Source of the DNA: Clostridiales bacterium | GTDB taxonomy: Bacteria; Bacillota; Clostridia; Christensenellales; Aristaeellaceae | Length of the DNA stretch: 10,915 nt | Direction of reading: 5' to 3' | Assembly: GCA_004557805.1 (NCBI GenBank) | Contig: SFFS01000077.1 | Coordinates: 1 to 10,915, forward strand | Shown: piece by piece, positions 1 to 6,033 of the stretch | Numbering within the stretch: position 1 is the stretch's first letter | How the letters are laid out: each line of letters opens with the position of its first letter | The notes under the pieces: generated by a model | Database searches by the model: none | What the model saw: the letters and a program-made list of their open reading frames with translations, nothing else | Told to the model about the DNA's origin: nothing | Position numbers and translations under genes: made by a program

Positions 1-602
1 GCGATACGGCCATGCGGCTGGAAGAAAGCTGCAACGTGGTGCAATGCAAGCCGCCCTGCAACCAGCTGACGGTGGAATGGATGCCCCGAAAGCGCCTTCT
101 GCGCTTTGATATTGACAAATACGACTATGACGATTTCGAAAACTGGCAGTCGGACGGCTCGTATCACTGGGAAATGGCGCTGCGCTCGGTAAAGAAGCGC
201 ATCGGCGAACTGGGGCTGCCGATGGCGCTCTTTCATAACGTGGGCTGTCTGGCCGAAAAGGCTTCGCTCGAGCAGGGACGGTTCGTCATCAGCGGCGCGT
301 GCGTGCATATCAACGATTCGTTTTCGCACGACGGCTGCCAGTACCACATCCTGCCCGCCGGGCTGTATATCACGGCCTATTGCGACGGCAGCCGCGACAC
401 GCCCAGCTTTTCGCAGGAGGCGGCGCTGGTGCGCCGGATGCTCGAAGAGATTCGCCGCAGCGGCTGGGAAATCGCAGGCGATTATTACGGCGACGTCATG
501 GCGGATACGCCCGCCTTTCTCTATCAGGGGCGCGAAAACTTCATGCGCCTTACGATCCCGATCCGCATCCCGCGGAGCGGCGACTGTGGAAAAACAAAAT
601 AA
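1..602 (+). CDS. MerR-type regulator, effector-binding (GyrI-like) domain, 5' partial
   Basis: The reading frame is open from base 3, so the gene very probably starts upstream. The ATG at base 12 is an internal methionine with no room to judge a ribosome site. The visible 199 residues look like the C-terminal ligand-binding domain of MerR-family regulators (GyrI/BmrR-like). There is an early strand with PRKRLLRFDI, then a helix with HWEMALRSVKKRIGELG, a central LPAGLYITAY strand, a helix before GWEIAGDYYGD, and a closing strand MRLTIPIRI. The winged-helix DNA-binding half and coiled coil would lie outside the window. It sits 83 bp upstream of the exported flavin-haem-Mo gene on the same strand and may regulate it. 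No terminator is evident between them. The domain is fairly clear; the MerR assignment is inferred because the DNA-binding part is not visible. Confidence 0.7.
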   Translation, partial: DTAMRLEESCNVVQCKPPCNQLTVEWMPRKRLLRFDIDKYDYDDFENWQSDGSYHWEMALRSVKKRIGELGLPMALFHNVGCLAEKASLEQGRFVISGACVHINDSFSHDGCQYHILPAGLYITAYCDGSRDTPSFSQEAALVRRMLEEIRRSGWEIAGDYYGDVMADTPAFLYQGRENFMRLTIPIRIPRSGDCGKTK

Positions 603-638
603 CGCTGTGGATTTCGACATGTTCCCCCGTTCTGCGTT

Positions 639-659
639 TCGATACAATGCAAGTATCGA
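639..659. promoter_or_regulatory. Inverted repeat and possible -10 box upstream of the flavin-haem-Mo gene
   Basis: A perfect inverted repeat, TCGATAC and GTATCGA, has 7-bp arms separated by 7 bases. A plausible -10 hexamer TACAAT (643-648) lies inside it. No convincing -35 box stands 16-18 bp upstream, so the promoter may need an activator. The site lies 27 bp before the start codon and downstream of the partial MerR-type gene, so it is a candidate operator for that or another regulator. It is seen only as sequence symmetry. Confidence 0.45.
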
Positions 660-685
660 TTACCATCAGAAGGGGGAATTTTTCT

Positions 686-2563
686 ATGTTGAAACGTTGG
701 GTTCTTTGCCTGACGGCGGCGCTGATGGCCGTTTCGCTCTGCTGCTGCTGCGCGGCGGAAAGCCTGGGCGCGCTGACGGACGGCGTATACGCCGGAACCG
801 GCGCTGGCAAAATGGGCGAAATCGCCTGCGAAGTGACGGTTGAAGGCGGCAAAATCACAGCCGTAACCGTGACGGAGCATTCGGAAACGCCCGGCCTGTG
901 CGACGCGGCGCTGGAGAGCGTCCCCGCGCAGATCGTGGAAAAGCAGAGCCTCGACGTCGATCTGGTTTCCGGCGCAACCGGCACCAGCCAGGGGATTCTC
1001 GACGCGGCAAAGGCCGCGCTTGCACAGGCGGGCGCGCCGGTGCAGACAGTGACGGCGCTTGCCGCCGGAAGGCCGAGCCTGGGCCAGCCCACCGAGGGCG
1101 AGGAAAGCTATGCGGGCGAGAACATCCTCTCCGGCATGGCGCAGCACGGCGAAGAGCTCGTCGCGAAATACGGCCCGAAGATCAAAACGCTGGAAAACGG
1201 CGTGCAGATTCAGCGCACGCCCTCGGAATACGATTCCGGCGGATACAGCCAGCCTTACGGCGTTATGGCGTATAACAACCAGTTCCTCGGCGCGGACAAT
1301 CGCGGCTGCGGCGCGTGCCACGACAACCTCGCGCAGACGCTGCGCAATATGGACGGCTTCGTGCACGTCGACCTGACGAACGATCAGGGGCTCGTGCTCG
1401 ATGTGAACGGCTGCATCGACTGCCACAGCTATTCGCCCGGCTACGTGCTGGAATTCTATCAGCTGGGCACGATCATGCACAACCTGCATTACCAGTCGGA
1501 ATCCTTCTCCGGCGATTGCTTCAGCTGCCATAACATGACGGCCGACGGCAACGGCATGACGCTCTGGGACAACGTCAAATACGATATCCTGCGCGGTATT
1601 TACGACACCGACGCGGAAACCGTCAACCCGTCCTTCTCCTACGATCAGGACGTTCTGACCGACCGCGAGGACTTCTTCAATTACTACTGGATCTACTACG
1701 ATAACGACTACACCCGCTTCGGCGCGGGCTACTCCGGCGAGGACGAGGGCGATCCCGACGTGTTCAACAGCTGGACGATTTCCGTAAACGGCCTGGTCGA
1801 AAGCGAAATGAGCTGGACGCTTGCCGAGCTGATCGAAAAAGCGCCGAGCAAAACGCTCGTTTCCACCATGCAGTGCACCATCAACCCGACCGGCGGCCCG
1901 CTGATCGCCAACGTGGAAATCACCGGCATTCCGATGTCGTGGCTGCTGGAGCAGGCAGGCGTGAAGGACGGCGTAGCGGGCTATCTGCCCTTCGGCACGG
2001 ACGGCTTCGCCACCGGCGGTTCCTGGGAGAAGTATCTGGAAAACGACGCGTATTTGGTCTATCAGATCAACGGCGAATATCTGCGCATCAGCGACGGCTT
2101 CCCGTGCCTGTTCTGGCCCATCGGCGGCTCCGCCGGCCTGATGACCAAGCAGCTGAGCGAGATCACGCTCGTCGACGCGGAAGGCTTCGACGGCTGGCAC
2201 ATCTATCAGGGCTGGCTCACTGAAGATGGCTGGGAAACCGGCAAGGAATACTACAACAAGCCCAACATCGGCGTATACGACATGAACAACAGCGGCATTA
2301 TTCTCGCGCCCGGCACGGAATATACGCTCAGCGGCTACGCCGCGGCTTACGACGAGAAGATTACCGGCATCGAAGTTTCTCTCGATCGCGGCAAGACCTG
2401 GACGCTGTACGAAACGCCCGTGGACAATTACAACCTCGTACAGTGGCACTATACGCTGACCATGCCCGAATCGGCCGGAGCGTACATGGTGTATGTCCGC
2501 GCGGTAGAATCGGACGGTCTGAAAACTCCGGATGTGCAGAAATTCCTTTTCAACGTCAAGTAA
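686..2563 (+). CDS. Exported FMN-binding, triheme cytochrome c, sulfite-oxidase-fold molybdopterin protein
   Basis: A 625-residue protein; the start is set by AGGGGG nine bases before ATG 686 and by the signal peptide that follows (KR, hydrophobic stretch, four cysteines at 19-22, cleavage or lipidation nearby). Residues about 26-115 match FMN-binding domains of the NqrC/RnfG type, with DLVSGATGTS at 92-101. In that family a Thr of the motif carries FMN attached by ApbE. Three haem c sites follow: C208-GA-C211-H212, C243-ID-C246-H247 and C278-FS-C281-H282, with nearby histidines (HNLH) that could be distal ligands. Residues about 355-510 are a sulfite-oxidase-type Mo domain with the probable Mo ligand C397 (in MQCTINPTGG) and ITGIPMSWLL. 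Residues about 543-625 are the Ig-like dimerisation domain. It probably works outside the membrane in electron transfer; substrate and direction are unknown. The next gene encodes a paralogue of its C-terminal half. Confidence 0.88.
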   Translation: MLKRWVLCLTAALMAVSLCCCCAAESLGALTDGVYAGTGAGKMGEIACEVTVEGGKITAVTVTEHSETPGLCDAALESVPAQIVEKQSLDVDLVSGATGTSQGILDAAKAALAQAGAPVQTVTALAAGRPSLGQPTEGEESYAGENILSGMAQHGEELVAKYGPKIKTLENGVQIQRTPSEYDSGGYSQPYGVMAYNNQFLGADNRGCGACHDNLAQTLRNMDGFVHVDLTNDQGLVLDVNGCIDCHSYSPGYVLEFYQLGTIMHNLHYQSESFSGDCFSCHNMTADGNGMTLWDNVKYDILRGIYDTDAETVNPSFSYDQDVLTDREDFFNYYWIYYDNDYTRFGAGYSGEDEGDPDVFNSWTISVNGLVESEMSWTLAELIEKAPSKTLVSTMQCTINPTGGPLIANVEITGIPMSWLLEQAGVKDGVAGYLPFGTDGFATGGSWEKYLENDAYLVYQINGEYLRISDGFPCLFWPIGGSAGLMTKQLSEITLVDAEGFDGWHIYQGWLTEDGWETGKEYYNKPNIGVYDMNNSGIILAPGTEYTLSGYAAAYDEKITGIEVSLDRGKTWTLYETPVDNYNLVQWHYTLTMPESAGAYMVYVRAVESDGLKTPDVQKFLFNVK

Positions 2564-2577
2564 GGGAGGGCAAAATC

Positions 2578-3597
2578 ATGAAGAAAAACACGAAAAAAGC
2601 CCTTGCCGGGCTGACTCTCGCCGCGTCGGCGCTTTCCGTCAACGCAGCGGCCGATGAATTCGTTCTGGGCGAATATACGCTTTCCGCCGCCGAGGCGCAT
2701 CGCGCCGAATATACCAAAATCGCCAACGTGCAGGGCAGCTTCCGCTTCACGCAGGATGTTCTCAGCCCTTCGGAGGATGTGTTCAACCTCTACGGCACGG
2801 CCGTAACCGGCATGTGCGCAAAGCCCGCCTTTGCCTTCGAAGCCGGCGAAGAGGACGTGGGCCGTCATTACATCAACGTCTCCGGCAGCATGAAGCACGA
2901 TTACAGCGTAACGGTGAACGATCTTCGCGCGCATACGCGCACGAGGGTGGCGGCGTGCAGCTGCGCAACCGGAAAAGCCGTCACGCAGGTGCAGATTTCG
3001 GGCATCCCCGTCAGCTCCATTCTTTCTCTGGCCGAGCTGCAGGAGGATGTGAACACGCTGACCGTCACCGCAAGCGACGGCTACAAAGTTTCCATGCCGT
3101 TGCGGTATGCGCTCGACCGCGAAGCGATGATCGTCTATCAGGTCAACGGCGACGAGCTGGCGATGAACCAGCGCACGCAGTTCTGGGTTCCCGGCGCGGT
3201 GGCGAAATATCTCGCGCGCGACGTGGTGGACATTGAAGTGACGTGCCAGGCGGAAACGCCGGAAATCATCGAAGCCGACGCGGAACAGGCCGCCAAGGTA
3301 AGCATCATGAACGACGCAAAGGACGCTGTGTTCAATCTGGGCGAGAGCATTCAGTTCGAGGGCTACGCCGACGATTGCCGCAGCGCCGTCGCGGCGGTAG
3401 AATTCTCGATGGACGGCGGCGAAACGTGGACCGTCTGCGAAACGCCGAACGCCACGACCGACCGCTGGGTGTACTGGTATTTCACCATCGCGCCCGAAGC
3501 CGCCGGCGAATATGAACTGACCGTCCGCGCGCGAACGGAAGACGGAACCGTCTCGCCGCTCGCCTCGAGCATGCGGTTCGCCGTAACGGAAGGATAA
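2578..3597 (+). CDS. Exported sulfite-oxidase-fold molybdopterin protein
   Basis: A 339-residue protein starting at ATG 2578, with GGGAGGG seven bases upstream and only 14 bp after the preceding stop, so translation within one operon is likely. It opens with a Sec signal peptide (MKKNTKK, hydrophobic core, cleavage near VNA-A). The middle resembles the Mo domain of its neighbour: NVSGSMKHDYSVTVNDL corresponds to SVNGLVESEMSWTLAEL, VQISGIPVSSIL to VEITGIPMSWLL, and IVYQVNGDELAM to LVYQINGEYLRI. The likely Mo ligand is C127 or C129, in an unusual CSC pair two residues closer to the ISGIP strand than in the neighbour. Residues about 255-339 are the Ig-like dimerisation domain (SMDGGETWTVCETP). 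It has no haem or FMN motif. It may be a partner subunit or a separate Mo enzyme that takes electrons from, or gives them to, the upstream protein. Substrate is unknown. Confidence 0.82.
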   Translation: MKKNTKKALAGLTLAASALSVNAAADEFVLGEYTLSAAEAHRAEYTKIANVQGSFRFTQDVLSPSEDVFNLYGTAVTGMCAKPAFAFEAGEEDVGRHYINVSGSMKHDYSVTVNDLRAHTRTRVAACSCATGKAVTQVQISGIPVSSILSLAELQEDVNTLTVTASDGYKVSMPLRYALDREAMIVYQVNGDELAMNQRTQFWVPGAVAKYLARDVVDIEVTCQAETPEIIEADAEQAAKVSIMNDAKDAVFNLGESIQFEGYADDCRSAVAAVEFSMDGGETWTVCETPNATTDRWVYWYFTIAPEAAGEYELTVRARTEDGTVSPLASSMRFAVTEG

Positions 3598-3612
3598 GCT
3601 GAAAACCGTTGA

Positions 3613-3660
3613 AAAGCGTCCGGCCTCCCGCAAGCGCAGGGGGCCGGACGCTTTCATTTT
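3613..3660 (+). terminator. Rho-independent terminator of the exported Mo-protein operon
   Basis: The arms AAAGCGTCCGGCC (3613-3625) and GGCCGGACGCTTT (3642-3654) are perfectly complementary over 13 bp. Further pairing towards the loop is possible (3626-3628 with 3639-3641). A T-rich tail (TTTCATTTT) follows. It starts 15 bp after the stop codon of the second Mo protein. Confidence 0.9.
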
Positions 3661-3674
3661 CCCAGCCGCGCATA

Positions 3675-3703
3675 TTGACGAACTGGCTGCGAATTGATAT
3701 GAT
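3675..3703 (+). promoter_or_regulatory. Sigma-A-type promoter of the TetR-family gene
   Basis: TTGACG (3675-3680) and TATGAT (3698-3703) are separated by exactly 17 bp, which predicts a start near 3710 and a leader of about 55 nt. The 9-mer TTTGATATT at 3718-3726 lies just downstream. Its reverse complement occupies the spacers of the transporter and hydroxylase promoters. An autoregulatory site is therefore possible. Confidence 0.75.
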
Positions 3704-3764
3704 AAATAAGATTGATTTTTGATATTGAAACGCGCGTCATGCGCTTGAAAAAGGAAAAGGGTTC

Positions 3765-4442
3765 ATGAGAAAAAAGGCGGACGCTTCCGGAAAGACGACG
3801 GCGCAGCAGCTCAAGGAAGCCGCCGTGATCGCATTCGGCAAATACGGCTATGAAGGCGCGACCGTGCGCACCATCGCCCGCATGGCGAATCTCACGGCAG
3901 GACAGATCACAGCAAACTTCGGCAGCAAGGAAAATCTGTTCAACGAGATCATCATGGATATTCACGCCGAAACGTGCAGCCATTTCGATCCGATCATCGG
4001 CGAATACGAATACCTCAAGCGCGCAGGTAAGCTGACTTCGGAGGACGCCTGGCGCATGATTGAAATGATCGTCGACGCGCAGATCGACTACATGTCCGCG
4101 CCGGATAATCTCTGGCGGGTGCAGATCATGAACGTGCACATGTTCAATGAATCGCTGCCCATCTCCGCAAACCTTGCGCGGTTCACGGTGGAAAAAATCG
4201 AAATGCTGCTTGCGCGCCTGCTGCTGGAAGTCTTCCAGAACAAGCGTTTTCTGCACGCGCGAACTGTCAGCCGCGCCGTCAACGGCGCCATCATCACCTT
4301 CGCCGAGCATCCCGATCTGCTCTACAACGAAGTTCTTACCAGCCAGCACAAGCAGGCGAACGAGTGGATGAAGGGGTATCTGAAAAATTACATCATGGGC
4401 AGTCTGCGCGGCGAAGCCGCCCGTCCTGCCGATCCCGAATAA
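3765..4442 (+). CDS. TetR/AcrR-family transcriptional regulator
   Basis: A 225-residue protein starting at ATG 3765, preceded by AAGGAAAAGG. The N-terminus has the TetR DNA-binding fold: KEAAVIAFGKYGYEGATVRTIA, then a helix-turn-helix through ANLTAGQITANFGSKENLFNEII, about residues 12-65. The all-helical remainder (about 70-215) is the ligand-binding and dimerisation part and is too variable to name a ligand. The gene has its own promoter and converges on the MFS transporter gene. Sequence elements shared between its leader and the promoters of the transporter and the hydroxylase operon suggest it may control them, probably as a repressor relieved by a pathway metabolite. That link is inferred. 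The C-terminal tail (GEAARPADPE) looks disordered. Confidence 0.9.
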   Translation: MRKKADASGKTTAQQLKEAAVIAFGKYGYEGATVRTIARMANLTAGQITANFGSKENLFNEIIMDIHAETCSHFDPIIGEYEYLKRAGKLTSEDAWRMIEMIVDAQIDYMSAPDNLWRVQIMNVHMFNESLPISANLARFTVEKIEMLLARLLLEVFQNKRFLHARTVSRAVNGAIITFAEHPDLLYNEVLTSQHKQANEWMKGYLKNYIMGSLRGEAARPADPE

Positions 4443-4454
4443 TTTTTCCGACAG

Positions 4455-4486
4455 CGAAACGCCTCCCGTATCCGGAAGGCGTTTCG
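4455..4486. terminator. Hairpin between convergent tetR and MFS genes
   Basis: CGAAACGCCT (4455-4464) pairs perfectly with AGGCGTTTCG (4477-4486) around a 12-base loop. It lies between the two convergent stop codons, so it could end transcription from both sides. On the plus strand only a short T run follows, and on the minus strand there is no clear T tract, so its strength is uncertain. Confidence 0.6.
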
Positions 4487-4497
4487 TTTGCATGCGA

Positions 4498-5724
4498 TTA
4501 TTTCTGCGCGCGGAAGAGCTTGCCCTTCTCTCCCAGCTCCGGAATGAGCAGGCCGCCCGTGATGAACGCAAGGGCGCAGCACACGCCGAATACGATGAAA
4601 ATGCCGTTGAAGTTCGTGCCGAACACATTCGCTACGAGAATCGGCAGCACAAAGCTGATCAGCCCCTTGACCGTCTCGCTGAAACCCGAAGCCTGGCCGA
4701 TCAGCGCTGGGCCGAAATCGCCCGTCAGCGGCACAAGCGGAATGCGCCCGATACACAGGCCCAGCGAACCGCCGAAGAACAGGCCGCCCAGCGCTACGAA
4801 CACCCATGTCAGACCGCCGATCGGCGTGAACCACGCAAGCAGCACCATCGCTCCGCCGCCGATCATCGCCGCGGACATCAGCGGGTTGAACTTCTTCACA
4901 ACGCCCAGCAGCGCCGTCATGATGAAGCCGCCCGCGCACAGGCAGACATTGAGCACCGTACCCATCAGCGAAGCCTTCGCTGGATCAAGTCCCTTGCTGA
5001 TAAAGGAATTGATAAGATAGCTGTTCAGCGTCATCGACGCGGTCATCGCCATGCTGTAGGCGATGATAATCAGCCAGAGGTTCCTGCTCTTGAATACGCC
5101 GCTCGCCTTGGCCGCATCCTTGGGCGCTTTTTCGCCGGCCGCAGGGGCGGCCTGTTTGAACGGGCCCTCTCCGCCGATCAGCAGCCAGTACGCCAGCAGC
5201 GCCAGATGCAGGATTCCGATGCTCAGCAGCGCCTTTTCAATGCCGAGCGCGCCGCCGAGCGCAAAGCCGCCCGCGGAGCCCAGGCCGGAGCCCGCCACAA
5301 AGAAGCTGGAAGCGAAGCCGATCTTCTCCGGCGGGAACCACGTCGCAATCACCTTCGGCGCGGCCACCTGGCAGATGCCCACGCAGAAAGAGGCCAGGAA
5401 CGTGAGCACAAGCGTAGCCGTATAGTTGAGCACGAACGCGCGCACAAAAAACAGCGCCGTGCCAACGGCCAGGAACGTCAGGATGCTCTTGCGCACATCC
5501 TTCGTATCCAGCATTTTGCCGAAGATCAATCCGCAGAATACGCCGACGAGCGACGTAACCGACGTGAGCGTCGTCAGTTCCGTCTGGCCGATTCCAAAGA
5601 CCGTCATCGCGGTTACGGCGCAGGCAGGGTAAATAATAAGGTTGTAGGTCATCAGCGCCATAAACAGCGTGAAGAATCCGACAACAGCCCAGCAGCGTCC
5701 CGATTTGGTTTGCGTACCGTTCAT
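4498..5724 (-). CDS. MFS transporter, 12 membrane segments
   Basis: A 408-residue protein read on the minus strand. The start is placed at ATG 5724 because GGAGAGG stands seven bases upstream and the first membrane segment (WAVVGFFTLFMALMTYNLII) follows soon after. A further upstream in-frame start would add 26 residues, but it lacks this support. Hydrophobic segments recur through the protein in a pattern fitting 12 helices, with a charged central loop (about residues 190-215, rich in K, A and P). GLIFGKMLDTKDVRKSIL is a variant of MFS motif A. WFPPEKIGFASSFFVAGSGLGSAGG resembles the anion, nitrate and organic-acid branches of the superfamily. Its promoter matches that of the molybdenum hydroxylase operon, so it probably imports that enzyme's substrate or exports its product. 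Substrate cannot be named from sequence. Confidence 0.85.
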   Translation of the reverse strand: MNGTQTKSGRCWAVVGFFTLFMALMTYNLIIYPACAVTAMTVFGIGQTELTTLTSVTSLVGVFCGLIFGKMLDTKDVRKSILTFLAVGTALFFVRAFVLNYTATLVLTFLASFCVGICQVAAPKVIATWFPPEKIGFASSFFVAGSGLGSAGGFALGGALGIEKALLSIGILHLALLAYWLLIGGEGPFKQAAPAAGEKAPKDAAKASGVFKSRNLWLIIIAYSMAMTASMTLNSYLINSFISKGLDPAKASLMGTVLNVCLCAGGFIMTALLGVVKKFNPLMSAAMIGGGAMVLLAWFTPIGGLTWVFVALGGLFFGGSLGLCIGRIPLVPLTGDFGPALIGQASGFSETVKGLISFVLPILVANVFGTNFNGIFIVFGVCCALAFITGGLLIPELGEKGKLFRAQK

Positions 5725-5789
5725 ACCGACACCTCTCCATTTTCCGTTTTTTACGTCCGTCTCCAACGCCGCAGACAAATCGCCCATCG

Positions 5790-5809
5790 CGTTAAAATAC
5801 AAACGTATT
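5790..5809 (-). promoter_or_regulatory. Operator-like inverted repeat, transporter copy
   Basis: On the plus strand, AATAC-AAAC-GTATT at 5796-5809 is a 5-bp inverted repeat with a 4-base centre. Read in the direction of transcription, the 19 bp at 5808-5790 match 18 of 19 bases at 7768-7786 in front of the hydroxylase operon. The site lies about 10-20 bp downstream of the -10 box, a position where a bound repressor would block transcription. Confidence 0.7.
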
Positions 5810-5819
5810 GTTGCTTATC

Positions 5820-5848
5820 AGGATAATTGTTTGATATTGTTTTGTCAA
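5820..5848 (-). promoter_or_regulatory. Promoter of the MFS transporter gene
   Basis: On the minus strand, a consensus TTGACA (5848-5843) is followed after 17 bp by TATCCT (5825-5820), a weaker -10 box. The predicted start is near 5813, giving a leader of about 90 nt. The spacer contains AATATCAAA (5838-5830), four bases after the -35 box, exactly as in the hydroxylase promoter. Confidence 0.65.
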
Positions 5849-5937
5849 TACCAATTTCAAAAATATTATCCGCGCCTTCGTTTTATTTGTTTTTGATTCT
5901 TTACGAACGAAATTTTCTGATTTTCGCATAATTGCTA

Positions 5938-5966
5938 TTGACTTCACAAGTGCAATGCACTATATT
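5938..5966 (+). promoter_or_regulatory. Promoter of the reduced flavoprotein gene, with a palindrome in the spacer
   Basis: TTGACT (5938-5943) and TATATT (5961-5966) are 17 bp apart. A perfect 13-bp palindrome, AGTGCA-A-TGCACT (5949-5961), fills most of the spacer and touches the -10 box, the classic place for a repressor operator. It differs from the AATAC-N4-GTATT repeat, so a different regulator may act here. The predicted leader is about 60 nt. Confidence 0.75.
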
Positions 5967-6033
5967 GTTTTTAAGAAAAATCCATTTGTATTTTTATTCT
6001 TTTTCAAATTTCTGTTACAAAGGGAGTGTTTTG

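Larger units (their letters stand above)
5725..6033. promoter_or_regulatory. Divergent control region between MFS transporter and flavoprotein-like gene
   Basis: This 309-bp AT-rich gap holds two back-to-back promoters, described separately. The transporter promoter and its inverted repeat occupy about 5790-5848 and fire leftwards. The promoter of the reduced flavoprotein gene occupies about 5938-5966 and fires rightwards. The transporter leader (about 5725-5813) and the other leader (about 5973-6033) fill the ends. The piece between the promoters (5849-5937) shows nothing I can name. No small gene with a credible ribosome site was found. Confidence 0.6.

Noticed and set aside
12..14. ATG at base 12 as the true start of the first gene
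   Set aside because: The frame is open to the window edge and only the effector domain is present, so truncation by the window is far more likely.
299..685. Upstream extension of the flavin-haem-Mo gene in the same frame
   Set aside because: It overlaps the regulator gene out of frame, has arginine-rich shadow composition, and would bury the signal peptide that begins at 686.
524..2449. Long minus-strand open frame opposite the flavin-haem-Mo gene
   Set aside because: It is the antisense shadow of a GC-rich gene with clear motifs; the translation is low-complexity (A, V, R rich) with no recognisable domain.
4492..5826. 444-residue plus-strand open frame opposite the MFS gene
   Set aside because: The translation is dominated by R, E, H and A without domains, while the opposite strand gives a clean 12-helix transporter.
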